Source: CBDBCU01 sp965203435 (GTDB lineage: Bacteria > Chloroflexota > Dehalococcoidia > Lucifugimonadales > UBA3495). From it: a stretch of 64,000 nucleotides of DNA. Under the pieces are notes generated by a model, which saw only the letters and a list, made by a program, of their open reading frames with translations, had not been told where the DNA came from and made no database searches. Position 1 is the stretch's first letter, and every line of letters starts with the position of its first letter. Location of the stretch: positions 124,001 to 188,000 of the forward strand of contig CBDBCU010000001.1 in assembly GCA_965203435.1 (NCBI GenBank), written 5' to 3'. The position numbers and the translations under genes are program-made. Below are positions 21,501-30,038 of this stretch, piece by piece.

Positions 21501-24390
21501 ATGGTGATGAACGAGCGGACGCTGAACGGGCATATTGCCGATGCGATGGACGAGCAGGCGCCGCCCGGCTTTGTCATTTGGGCCGAGGAACACGGCACCG
21601 ACCAGGATGGGCAGCGCGTTCCCGACATCCACGTGGATATGCCCTACGGCCTGCGCGGCATGGTGGAGCTGGAGTACGGGCCGCCGGCCGTGGGCGATGC
21701 CATCCGCAAGCTGGGCTACCAGTTCAAGGATGCCAATACCCTGCCGATGAAAAGCATCCTGGCGGTGGGCATTCCCGAGGATTTGGGAAAAATGCCGCGG
21801 CGGGAACGGGAGGCGTTCTTGAAAAGCGACGAACCCCATTTCCTGATGCAAGTGGTGACCGGCAGCGGGCCGGAGGACCCGGATCGCACCATTGTGCCGG
21901 AGCGGCCGGTGGCGGTGTCCCTGCGGGATCTGGTGCATTACGCTTGGCTGACCGCCATTCCCGAGGACTATTCCCGACAGGAATTGACCAAGGTTATCCG
22001 AGACCTGAACCGGGCCAAAGCCATCTTGCTGAGACGCTTGAAAATGCTCGGCGATGTATCCCAAGCCCGCCTGCTGGCCAGCTACAATCCGGGCAACAGC
22101 ACGGGTATAGACGGCGTCGCCGGCAATGTGGTTGGCACTTTGACCAGCATGATGCAGCTGCATCTCTGCCTGAAGGAATGGTCCGACAGCGGCTTGGAGG
22201 AGGTCTTGGCTTTGGGCGACCAAAGCCTGTGGCAGCAGACCATGCGGCGGCGCGGCCTGCCCGACAACCTGGCGCGGGAATGGCGCAAAATCGAGTTCAT
22301 CGACTACAAACCCCTGTCCACCCTGGCCGCCGCGATGCTGGAGCATCGGGATTTGTCCTCGCATTTGGGCGACGCCTTGCGGGTAATTTACGACACCCTG
22401 CATCAGTATGTGGACGCCGGCATCAGCGTCACCACCAATGTGGCGGCCGAAGTGTGGCAGGAGTTGATTCCGGATCGGGATCAGCGGGCGGCCTATTACA
22501 CCAAGCCGGTAACGGCGGAAATGCTGGCTAACCTGACCGTGCCGCGCTTGGCTAGTCCGGCGGCGGTCCGCTACAACGAAATCTGCGCCGGCACCGGCAC
22601 CTTGGCCCGGGCCACCGAGGAAAACATCCGGTTCCGTCACTACGCCGACACCGACAACAAAGCCAGCATCCACGCCCAACGGATGGAAAGCTGCATCCGC
22701 TTGACCGACATCAATCAGCAATCCGTTTCGGTGGCCACGGCCAATATGGCGGGCCTGGAGCCGAATACCCCCTACCGCACCAACGCCATCTTTGCCATCA
22801 CCGCCGAGGGCGGGGCCTTGAATTACCTGACCGAACGCGGCGTGTCCGATATGCTGGACACTCTGATTGGCCGGGATGGGGAACGGTCGGATATGCTGGC
22901 TTTGGAACGGCACAGCGCCGGCATTTGCAACAACAATGACCCCTACTTTGTGGCCCGCCGCGGGGCGAAAAGCCCGGTGTCCAGCAAGGCGATGCAATAC
23001 TACAAGCGCCAAGCGGATCGGCGGGTTAAAGGCGTGGCTAACGGCAACGCCGGGCTGGCCGCCTTTATGCACGTCATCGAACACGAATTGCTGGCCTACG
23101 GCGGCGTCCACGGCAAGGTGTTGCCGCTGAAAGCGGCTCATGCGGAAACCTGGGGCGGCTTTCGCCGCAACATTGAAAACGCCTATCGGGAGGTGGTGGC
23201 TATCAGCACGGCCGCCGGGGACGGCGTTTCCATGTCCGCCGACACCAATGTGCAGGAAATGCTGGTCGTCGCCACCAAGCAAGCCCGGCCGAAGCCCGGC
23301 CGGGAGGAGGAGGGCGGCGACCGGGCGGTGACTTGCGTCAACCTGACCCGCACCTTTGCCACCCGGGTTGAGGCCAAGATGTTCGCCGACGCCATCCGCC
23401 GGGAAATGGCCAAGGGCGAATCCACCGGGGAAATCAGCGTTGGCGGGGTGGTTGGCACTTACTACCGGATGACCGGATTGGGCGCGGGCAAGCCCTGGTC
23501 GGCGTTGGGTTCCAGCGGGAAATACACCACCCTGGTAGAGGAAATAACCGCCGGGAAGGCTTGGAATCCGGATACCGGCCGGATTGTCGAGTTCGGCCTG
23601 CCGATGACTACCCTGGGCCAGGTGGTGGCCAAGGGGCCGACGCACGACCTTATCGGAATTACGTCGGAAAGCCTAGGAACCCACCCTAGGGGGGCTTTTC
23701 TGTTCTACCCGGAAGGCAAGAAAGGCAGTAGCTATGTGCAGAGCAACCCGTCAATGTGGAATGTGCAGGCGGGAAAGCAGGCAAGCATTACCTGCCAACC
23801 CACCCACTACGGCGAACCGCGCAGTACCCCCGGAGGAAGCCGAGGCTATGCGGGAATCGGCGGGTCATTTTCACCTGTCCCGAGGCTTGCGGATGAGCGC
23901 ACAGAAAGTTGCCGTAGCCTATACCGAAACCGCCTGTATGGGCGGCCGGTCGTGGAATACCCTTAAAGCCGAGGAGGGGGTAATCAAAGCCGTAACCCTG
24001 TTTCTCAACAGCACCTACGGCATTCTGATTCGGGCCGGCTACGGGCAATCCTCGGACTTGGGCCGTTCCCCCATTCAGGTGAATGCCATCGACGCCCATC
24101 CCCTCCCGGACTTTGCCGGCCAAACGCCGGCCGCCGCCGAAGCCCGGCGTCTGGCGGTAGAGAACTTTGACCGCCTGCGGCAACTGGAATTGGAGCGCAT
24201 TGCCCTGGCCGCCCTTGACCCGAATCGGGCGGAAATTGACCGGATAGTTACCCTGATGCTGGGCTTGCCCTGGGATGTGGGCGCGGAGAATATGCTGGCG
24301 GAATGGCGGCGGATGATGTGCCGCCAGCCGGCCATCAATGCCAACAACAAAGGCGTTTTGGCGGCGCTGGCGGCGCAGGGTATCCAATAG
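21501..24390 (+). pseudogene. N6-adenine DNA methyltransferase-like gene with N-terminal nuclease-like region, frameshifted
   Basis: Two adjoining frames make one long protein. Frame 1 (to about 23820) holds an N-terminal region with PDIHVDMP...MVELEYGP, reminiscent of a PD-(D/E)xK nuclease; a helical region; the AYYTKPVTAEMLANL segment; AdoMet motif I NEICAGTGTLARA near residue 355; and a catalytic motif of unusual form NNDPYF (usual NPPF/DPPY). The conserved end (HFHLSRGLRMSAQKVAVAYT, GGRSWNTL, then FLNSTYG) is in the frame that ends at 24390. They join at 23817-23821 (CCGCG), where one base too many or two too few change the frame. The start is ATG 21501 behind GGGAGG. It may be dead, a sequencing error, or rescued by frameshifting. 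It sits alone between rimM and yebC. Confidence 0.7.
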
Positions 24391-24411
24391 GGGGCCTTTG
24401 CCCCATCCCCT

Positions 24412-24440
24412 TTGACCCCGGCCTTTATCAGCGCTACAAT
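24412..24440 (+). promoter_or_regulatory. Promoter of the YebC-family gene
   Basis: TTGACC (24412-24417), 17-bp spacer, TACAAT (24435-24440); the start codon is 48 bp downstream. Confidence 0.75.
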
Positions 24441-24487
24441 CCTGGGCAGCAATACGGGGGCGGGAAAGCGCCCGGGAGGGGGCCCTG

Positions 24488-25255
24488 ATGTCGGGACATT
24501 CCAAGTGGTCGACCATTAAGCGGGCCAAGGGCGCGGCCGATGCCAAGCGGGGGGCTTTGTTCACCAAGCTGGCCCGGGATATTACCCTGGCGGCCAGTCA
24601 GGGCGGCGGCGCCGACCCGGATATGAACTTCCGCCTGCGGCTGGCTATGGACAAGGCCAAGGCCAACAATATGCCGCAGGACAGCATCGCGCGGGCGGTA
24701 AAGCGGGGTTCCGGGGAGGGCGGCGAGGGGGCGGAAAGCCTGACCGAAATCACCTACGAGGGCTACGGCCCCGGCGGGGGGGCCATCCTGTTGCAAGCCC
24801 TGACCGACAACCGCAATCGCACGGCGGCCGAAGTGCGCTCCGCGTTCAACAAGGGCGGCGGCAGTCTGGGCGAATCCGGCTGCGTGGCCTGGAACTTTGA
24901 GACCAAAGGGGTGCTGACCGTAGCCATTGCCGATGCGGAACGGGCCGAGGAGTTGGGCCTGCTGGCGATTGACGCCGGGGCCGAGGATGTAAAGATTGAG
25001 GATGGCGCCCTGGAAATCTACACCGCCCCCGACCTCCTGCCGGCGGCGCAGCAAGCCTTGGCTGCGGAGGGGGTAACGCCGGAGGCGGCGGACATTTCCT
25101 TGGTGCCTAAATCCACCGTGGCCCTGGATAATCGGGCGGCCGAGCAGACCCTGCGCCTGCTGGACTTGCTCGAAGATCTGGCCGATGTGCAGAAAGCCTA
25201 CACCAACGCCGACTTTCCGGCGGAAGTGTTGGAGCAGTATCAACTGGCCTCCTGA
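24488..25255 (+). CDS. YebC/PmpR-family (DUF28) protein
   Basis: A 255-residue member of the YebC/PmpR/TACO1 family, beginning MSGHSKWSTIKRAKGAADAK, with the conserved FTKLARDIT, RLAMDKAKANNMPQDSIARA and YEGYGPGGGAILLQALTDNR segments. These proteins act as transcription regulators or, as shown more recently for some members, relieve ribosome stalling at proline-rich stretches. It is often next to ruvC-ruvA-ruvB, as here: ruvC and ruvA follow after one small gene and a tandem repeat. Full family length, no defects. Confidence 0.95.
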   Translation: MSGHSKWSTIKRAKGAADAKRGALFTKLARDITLAASQGGGADPDMNFRLRLAMDKAKANNMPQDSIARAVKRGSGEGGEGAESLTEITYEGYGPGGGAILLQALTDNRNRTAAEVRSAFNKGGGSLGESGCVAWNFETKGVLTVAIADAERAEELGLLAIDAGAEDVKIEDGALEIYTAPDLLPAAQQALAAEGVTPEAADISLVPKSTVALDNRAAEQTLRLLDLLEDLADVQKAYTNADFPAEVLEQYQLAS

Positions 25256-25308
25256 CCCCGGAATACGGGGCAAAATCGCAAATCCGTCCATTCGTCGAGG
25301 AGCGGATA

Positions 25309-25767
25309 ATGAAGTTTTGGGGATTTGGCAAAAAGAAGCCGCAGCCGTTGCAGTCGCCCTTTAAGGGCCTGTCGGTGGAGCAGGTGCGGGCGTTGCAGGA
25401 CATAGCGGCCAGCCGGGGTGCGGAAGCGGCCTGCCGGGCGGCTCTGGAAAAGGCCCGGGAACACGTGGATCGGGGCCGGGAAGCCTTGGACATCCTGAAG
25501 TGGACCGAGGATCCGCGCTTGGCTCCGGCCCTGAAAAAGAACCGGCAGCTGGCGGAAATGCTGGGGCGCAAGGTCGATGACCCGCGCTTGGTGCCCTATC
25601 TGGGGCAGGTGGCCCTGGAAAAGGCCCAGGCGGCGGAACGGCAGGCTCAGGGCTTTGCCGATGCGGCGGACTACTATCGGATTTTGGCCGAGGGCGGCCA
25701 GCCGCCCCGGCCGGGCGATGAGGACGACGGCAACGGCGGCGGACCCGGAGGCGCGGCGGTGCGGTAG
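25309..25767 (+). CDS. Hypothetical helical protein, 152 aa
   Basis: A soluble, highly charged, mostly helical protein starting MKFWGFGKKKPQPLQSPFKG. Residues about 25-130 are Ala/Lys/Glu/Arg-rich helices (for example AACRAALEKAREHVDRGREA), and the tail is acidic and Gly-rich (DEDDGNGGGPGG). There is no membrane segment or known motif. GAGGAGCGG precedes the ATG at 25309, 53 bp after the yebC-family gene, so it is probably in the same transcript. Family not recognised. Confidence 0.55.
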   Translation: MKFWGFGKKKPQPLQSPFKGLSVEQVRALQDIAASRGAEAACRAALEKAREHVDRGREALDILKWTEDPRLAPALKKNRQLAEMLGRKVDDPRLVPYLGQVALEKAQAAERQAQGFADAADYYRILAEGGQPPRPGDEDDGNGGGPGGAAVR

Positions 25768-25804
25768 GGGCCGTCGGGGCCGTATTGAGAGTTCTGGCGG
25801 CAGT

Positions 25805-25850
25805 CGGATAAGGGTGTCGGGATTCCCGCTTACGCGGGAATGACGGTAGT
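25805..25850. repeat. 46-bp direct repeat, left copy, containing a palindrome
   Basis: CGGATAAGGGTGTCGGGATT leads into CCCGCTTACGCGGG and AATGACGGTAGT. It is identical to 26074-26119 apart from one base (T/C), and the two copies flank the 22-bp tandem array. The palindrome GATTCCCGCTTACGCGGGAA is of the common ATTCCCGCG repeat class. Confidence 0.85.
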
Positions 25851-25858
25851 TTTGGCGC

Positions 25859-26051
25859 GGTAAGGACGGCAACTTATTGCGGTAAGGACGGCAACTTATT
25901 GCGGTAAGGACGGCAACTTATTGCGGTAAGGACGGCAACTTATTGCGGTAAGGACGGCAACTTATTGCGGTAAGGACGGCAACTTATTGCGGTAAGGACG
26001 GCAACTTATTGCGGTAAGGACGGCAACTTATTGCGGTAAGGACGGCAACTT
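25859..26051 (+). repeat. 22-bp tandem repeat, 8.8 identical copies
   Basis: Unit GGTAAGGACGGCAACTTATT plus GC. Full copies begin at 25859, 25881, 25903, 25925, 25947, 25969, 25991 and 26013; a 17-bp partial copy covers 26035-26051. All copies are identical. There are no spacers, so it is not a CRISPR array. The perfect identity implies recent expansion. It lies between a hypothetical gene and ruvC and is flanked by 46-bp direct repeats. Confidence 0.97.
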
Positions 26052-26073
26052 TGACGCCGGGAATGACGGTAGC

Positions 26074-26119
26074 CGGATAAGGGCGTCGGGATTCCCGCTT
26101 ACGCGGGAATGACGGTAGT
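26074..26119. repeat. 46-bp direct repeat, right copy
   Basis: Right-hand copy of the repeat at 25805-25850, one mismatch; it ends 12 bp before the ruvC start and so includes the ruvC leader. Confidence 0.85.
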
Positions 26120-26131
26120 CGAGGGTAGAGG

Positions 26132-26659
26132 ATGCGCGTACTGGCAATTGACCCGGGCACTGTGCGGATGGGCTACGGCGTCCTGGAAAGCGAACCCCAT
26201 CCCGCCGCGGCGGATTACGGCGTGGTCGCCCTGCCTAAGGGGATGCCTTTGGAGCAGCGGCTGTACCAGCTTTATACCCACATCCGCAATATGATCAGCG
26301 TCTTTGACCCGGCCGTGGTAGCCGTAGAGGAACCCTTTGTCGGCCGGGGGGAACGGCAGTTTATCGGCTCGGCCTTGGCTGTGGGGCAGGCCCAAGCCTT
26401 AGTGCTGATTGGCGCGGCCAGCGCCGGATTGCCGGTGTATCGCTACACGCCGGCCGAGGTGAAACGGGCCGTGGCCGACTATGGGGCCGCTACCAAGGAG
26501 CAGATGCAGCGGGCCTTGGCGGCTACTTTGTCCCTGCCCACTTTGCCGGCCGCCGATGCCGCCGATGCTTTGTCCGTAGGCTTGTGCCACTTGATCCAAA
26601 GCGGCGCTCAATCGGCTTTGACCCGGGAGATCCTGCCCGGCATGGAGTTGCGGCGGTGA
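26132..26659 (+). CDS. ruvC: Holliday junction resolvase RuvC
   Basis: A 175-residue RuvC. The acidic active site is visible: Asp7 in MRVLAIDPGTVRMGYG, Glu near 67 in VAVEEPFVG, and the Asp pair in PAADAADALSVG near residues 138-141. The conserved TPAEVKRAVADYG segment binds DNA. It cuts Holliday junctions together with RuvAB. The stop overlaps the ruvA start (GTGA at 26656-26659). A repeat copy lies immediately upstream, so the promoter may be within or above the tandem array. Confidence 0.97.
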   Translation: MRVLAIDPGTVRMGYGVLESEPHPAAADYGVVALPKGMPLEQRLYQLYTHIRNMISVFDPAVVAVEEPFVGRGERQFIGSALAVGQAQALVLIGAASAGLPVYRYTPAEVKRAVADYGAATKEQMQRALAATLSLPTLPAADAADALSVGLCHLIQSGAQSALTREILPGMELRR

Positions 26660-27243
26660 TTGTGGGGGTAAGCGGCCAACTGGCGGCCGTGGGCGGCGAC
26701 GGGTTGCATTTGACGGTGGGCGGCGTAACCCTCCAAGTCTATGTCCCCGCCGCCGACCTGTCCAACCTGGGCGCGGTCGGCAGCACGATTCAGCTGTTCA
26801 CCCACCTGCGGATTGCCAACGATCAGCCCGTTCTCTACGGCTTTTCCAGCCCGGCGGCCCTGGAATTGTTTCAGGCCACGCTCGGCGTGTCCGGGGTCGG
26901 GCCGCGCTTGGGCTTGGCTTTGCTGTCCGGCTTGGGCGCGGCCGGCTTGCAGCAGGCCATCACTGAGGGCGATGTGGCGGCGCTGAGCGGCGTCAGCGGC
27001 ATCGGCCGCCGCACCGCCAGCCGCTTGGTGCTGGAATTGAAAGGCAAGCTGGAATTGGCCGACGGGGATATGGCGGCCGGAGGCTTGCCGGCAGATGCGG
27101 ACGGAGAACTAATCGCCGCTTTGACCGCCCTGGGCTACTCCACCGCCGAGGCGCGGCGGGCCATCGTCAATCTGGAAAAATCCCCGGAGCAGACCTTGGA
27201 GGAACGGCTGCGGCTGGCGCTGCTAGGAATGGGGGGCGGGTAG
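26656..27243 (+). CDS. ruvA: Holliday junction branch-migration protein RuvA
   Basis: A 195-residue RuvA starting VIVGVSGQLAAV with GTG overlapping the ruvC stop. The N-terminal OB-fold (VYVPAADLSNLG, TIQLFTHLRI) is followed by two helix-hairpin-helix motifs (TLGVSGVGPRLGLALLSGLG and LSGVSGIGRRTASRLVLELK) and a C-terminal UBA-like domain that contacts RuvB (IAALTALGYSTAEARRAI). The ruvB gene is 13.5 kb away rather than adjacent. Confidence 0.96.
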   Translation: MIVGVSGQLAAVGGDGLHLTVGGVTLQVYVPAADLSNLGAVGSTIQLFTHLRIANDQPVLYGFSSPAALELFQATLGVSGVGPRLGLALLSGLGAAGLQQAITEGDVAALSGVSGIGRRTASRLVLELKGKLELADGDMAAGGLPADADGELIAALTALGYSTAEARRAIVNLEKSPEQTLEERLRLALLGMGGG

Positions 27244-27291
27244 GTTGCCGCGATAAGTCCCTTTCCAATATAACTACGCCGGAGGAGGAAG

Positions 27292-27992
27292 TTGGGGAAG
27301 TTCTTTGTCAACGGGAAAGAAACTGCCGGGCCGGAGGATTGGAAAGTTATCCATCCCGAAAGGCACTGGAAAACCGGCTATTCCGCCAAAGCCCTGGCCT
27401 ACTCTTGGGAAAAGGCCGGCGGCGGTTTTCCCGAGGAGATTGAGGAAGTCCTTAGCGATTGCCAATTCTCTGAACCGGAGTTATTGATTGCTTTCCCGGA
27501 GTACCGTACGCCGTTGCGGGGCGGGCGGCGGCAGTCGCAAACCGACCTTTTTGTCCTGGCTGAAATCCGGGATGAATTACTAGCCATTGCCGTTGAGGGC
27601 AAGGTGAAAGAGGATTTTGGGCCCACCGTTCAAGAATGGCTGGGCGACAATCCGTCCCGAGGCAAGCAAGCCAGGCTGGGATTCTTGGCGCAAAAGCTGG
27701 GAATTGACGGCTTGGACGACCGGGATTTGTACCCTATCCGCTACCAACTGTTGCACCGCACGGCTGCGGCGGTTATTGAAGCAGAGCGGTTTAACGCCCG
27801 GTATGCGCTAATGCTCGTTCATTCTTCAGCCAGAAATACGAGCATTTTGAGGATTACCAGGATTTCCTAGCCTTGCTGGGCGTAGATGGGGATGATGTCA
27901 TCCCCGACTCCGTCACGCCTGTAGGAAATGCCGACGGGATTGACCTGTTCCTGGCTTGGGTGCGGGGCAAGGCCCGGTTGCTGGAAGTATAA
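27292..27992 (+). pseudogene. DUF6946-like putative nuclease, frameshifted near the 3' end
   Basis: The first frame reads from TTG 27292 (behind GGAGGAGG) for 192 codons to a stop at 27870. It contains a PD-(D/E)xK-like arrangement: QTDLFVLAEIRDELLAIAVE followed by GKVKEDFGPTVQEWL (Asp, then E-x-K). From about 27825 the protein-like sequence moves to another frame (FFSQKYEHFEDYQDFLALLG, then GIDLFLAWVRGKARLLEV) and ends with TAA at 27990-27992. The switch point CATTCTTCAGCC is explained by loss of one T. The intact gene would be about 233 residues. Neighbours are ruvA and uvrB. Family naming is from memory and moderately sure; nuclease function is inferred. Confidence 0.65.
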
Positions 27993-28024
27993 TACCCTCC
28001 AGCCAAAGGGGTTGAGGTTCCACT

Positions 28025-30022
28025 ATGCCGGATTTCACCATAGCCTCGGATTTTCAGATGACCGGCGATCAGCCGCAGGCCGTGGCTCGGCTGGTGGACG
28101 GAGTGCAGGCCGGCGTGACGCAGCAGGCTTTGCTGGGGGTTACCGGCAGCGGCAAAACCTTTACTATGGCGAACATCGTCCAGGAAGTGCAGCGCCCCAC
28201 CCTGGTCATCGCCCATAACAAGACCCTGGCGGCGCAGCTGGCAACCGAGTTCAAGGAGTTCTTTCCCCATAACGCGGTGGAGTATTTCGTTTCCTACTAC
28301 GATTACTACCAGCCGGAGGCGTATGTTCCCCAGACCGATACCTATGTGGAAAAGGACGCCAGCATCAACGAGGAATTGGACAAGCTGCGCCTGTCGGCCA
28401 CCACTTCCCTGCTGACCCGGCGGGATGTGCTGATTGTGGCTTCGGTATCCTGCATTTACGGCCTGGGCGATCCGCAGGATTACTTTAACCTGGTGGCCCA
28501 GGTGCAGGTGGGGGAAATCCGCGACCGGGGCCGGCTGCTGCGCCAGCTGATTGAAATGCAGTACGAGCGGAACGATTTGGATCTGTCCCGGGGCAAGTTC
28601 CGGGTGCGGGGGGATACCCTGGAAATCGTGCCGGCCTATGAGGAAGTGGCGATGCGGATCCAGTTTTTCGGGGACGAAGTGGAGCGCATCGTATCCCTGG
28701 ATCCCCTGACCGGGGAAGTGCTGGCCCAGCAGCAGGAAGCGGCCATCTATCCCGCCAAGCACTTCGTTACCAGCAAGGAGCGGCTGGCTTTGGCCTGCGC
28801 CGATATTGCGGTGGAACTGGAGGAGCGGTTGCGGGAATTGCGGGCCGAGGGCAAGGTGCTGGAAGCGGCCCGCCTGGAAAGTCGTACCCACTACGATTTG
28901 GAGATGTTGCAGGAAACCGGATTCTGCGCCGGCGTGGAAAACTATGCTCGGCATCTGTCGCGGCGAGCCGCCGGCTCCGCCCCCTGGACGCTGCTGGACT
29001 ATTTCCCGGAGGATTACCTGCTGCTGGTGGACGAGTCCCACATGACCCTGCCGCAAATCCGAGGGATGTATCACGGCGATCGTTCCCGCAAGCAAACCCT
29101 GGTGGATTTCGGCTTTCGATTGCCCTCGGCCCTGGACAACCGCCCCCTGAACTTTGGCGAGTTCGAACGGCATATCAATCAGGTAGTCTTTGTTTCCGCC
29201 ACGCCCGGCCCCTACGAAATGGAGCATAGCGCGGCGGTGGTGGAACAGGTAATCCGTCCCACCGGCCTCCTCGACCCCACCATTGAGGTCAAGCCGTCGG
29301 AGGGGCAGATTGACGACCTGCTGTATCAAATCAAAGTCCGGGTGGAGCAGGGGCAGCGCTGCCTGGTAACGACCCTGACCAAGCGGATGGCCGAGGAACT
29401 GGCCGATTTTCTGTCGGAAATGGGTATCCGCAATCACTACCTGCACTCGGACATCCACACCCTGGAGCGGGTGGAAATCCTGCGGGACTTGCGCTTGGGC
29501 GTCTATGATGTGATTGTGGGCATCAACCTGTTGCGGGAGGGGCTGGATTTGCCGGAGGTCAGCCTGGTGGCAATCCTCGATGCGGATAAGGAGGGCTACC
29601 TGCGCTCCACCACCGCCCTGATTCAGACCATTGGCCGGGCCGCCCGCCATTCCGAAGGTCATGTAATAATGTATGCCGACCGGGTTACCGATTCGATGAA
29701 ACGGGCCATTGACGAAACCTATCGGCGGCGCAGCATTCAGGATGTATATAACCGGGAACATGGCATTGAGCCGCAGAGCATCCACAAGGCGGTGCATGAC
29801 ATAACCGAGGGCATCAAAGCCCTGGCGGAAAGCCGGGCCAGCTACCGCACGGCGCGGCAAGAGATGTCCCGGGAGGATATGTTCCGGGTGATTAAGGACT
29901 TGGAAGTGCAGATGAAAGACGCGGCCCGCAACCTGGAGTTTGAGAAAGCGGCGCAGGTGCGGGACGAAATTTACGAACTGCGGCGGGTGTTGGCCCTGGA
30001 GGAGCGGACGCTGTCGGGGTAG
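28025..30022 (+). CDS. uvrB: Excinuclease ABC subunit B
   Basis: A 665-residue UvrB of normal length. Walker A is GVTGSGKTFT near residue 39; the DNA-clamping beta-hairpin holds YYDYYQPEAYVPQTDTY; the helicase motif II is LLVDESHM; motif VI region is QTIGRAARHSEGHVI; and the C-terminal UVR domain that binds UvrC is DLEVQMKDAARNLEFEKAAQ. The ATG at 28025 gives the standard N-terminus. TATAAT at 27988-27993 overlaps the end of the preceding frameshifted gene and is the likely -10 box. uvrA and uvrC are not in the window. Confidence 0.97.
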   Translation: MPDFTIASDFQMTGDQPQAVARLVDGVQAGVTQQALLGVTGSGKTFTMANIVQEVQRPTLVIAHNKTLAAQLATEFKEFFPHNAVEYFVSYYDYYQPEAYVPQTDTYVEKDASINEELDKLRLSATTSLLTRRDVLIVASVSCIYGLGDPQDYFNLVAQVQVGEIRDRGRLLRQLIEMQYERNDLDLSRGKFRVRGDTLEIVPAYEEVAMRIQFFGDEVERIVSLDPLTGEVLAQQQEAAIYPAKHFVTSKERLALACADIAVELEERLRELRAEGKVLEAARLESRTHYDLEMLQETGFCAGVENYARHLSRRAAGSAPWTLLDYFPEDYLLLVDESHMTLPQIRGMYHGDRSRKQTLVDFGFRLPSALDNRPLNFGEFERHINQVVFVSATPGPYEMEHSAAVVEQVIRPTGLLDPTIEVKPSEGQIDDLLYQIKVRVEQGQRCLVTTLTKRMAEELADFLSEMGIRNHYLHSDIHTLERVEILRDLRLGVYDVIVGINLLREGLDLPEVSLVAILDADKEGYLRSTTALIQTIGRAARHSEGHVIMYADRVTDSMKRAIDETYRRRSIQDVYNREHGIEPQSIHKAVHDITEGIKALAESRASYRTARQEMSREDMFRVIKDLEVQMKDAARNLEFEKAAQVRDEIYELRRVLALEERTLSG

Positions 30023-30038
30023 GGGTGACACTTAGTGG

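Noticed and set aside
21474..23645. 723-codon open frame on the minus strand
   Set aside because: It is the antisense of the methyltransferase gene; low-complexity Gly/His/Gln-rich composition and no family resemblance, as expected for the shadow of a GC-rich gene.
23813..23825. Programmed +1 frameshift in the methyltransferase gene
   Set aside because: No slippery sequence, rare codon or stop-based frameshift site is seen; kept as lesion or error.
25859..26051. CRISPR array
   Set aside because: The 22-bp units are directly adjacent with no spacers, and no cas gene is in the window.
27854..30031. 725-codon open frame on the minus strand
   Set aside because: Antisense shadow of uvrB; same His/Gln/Gly-rich composition.
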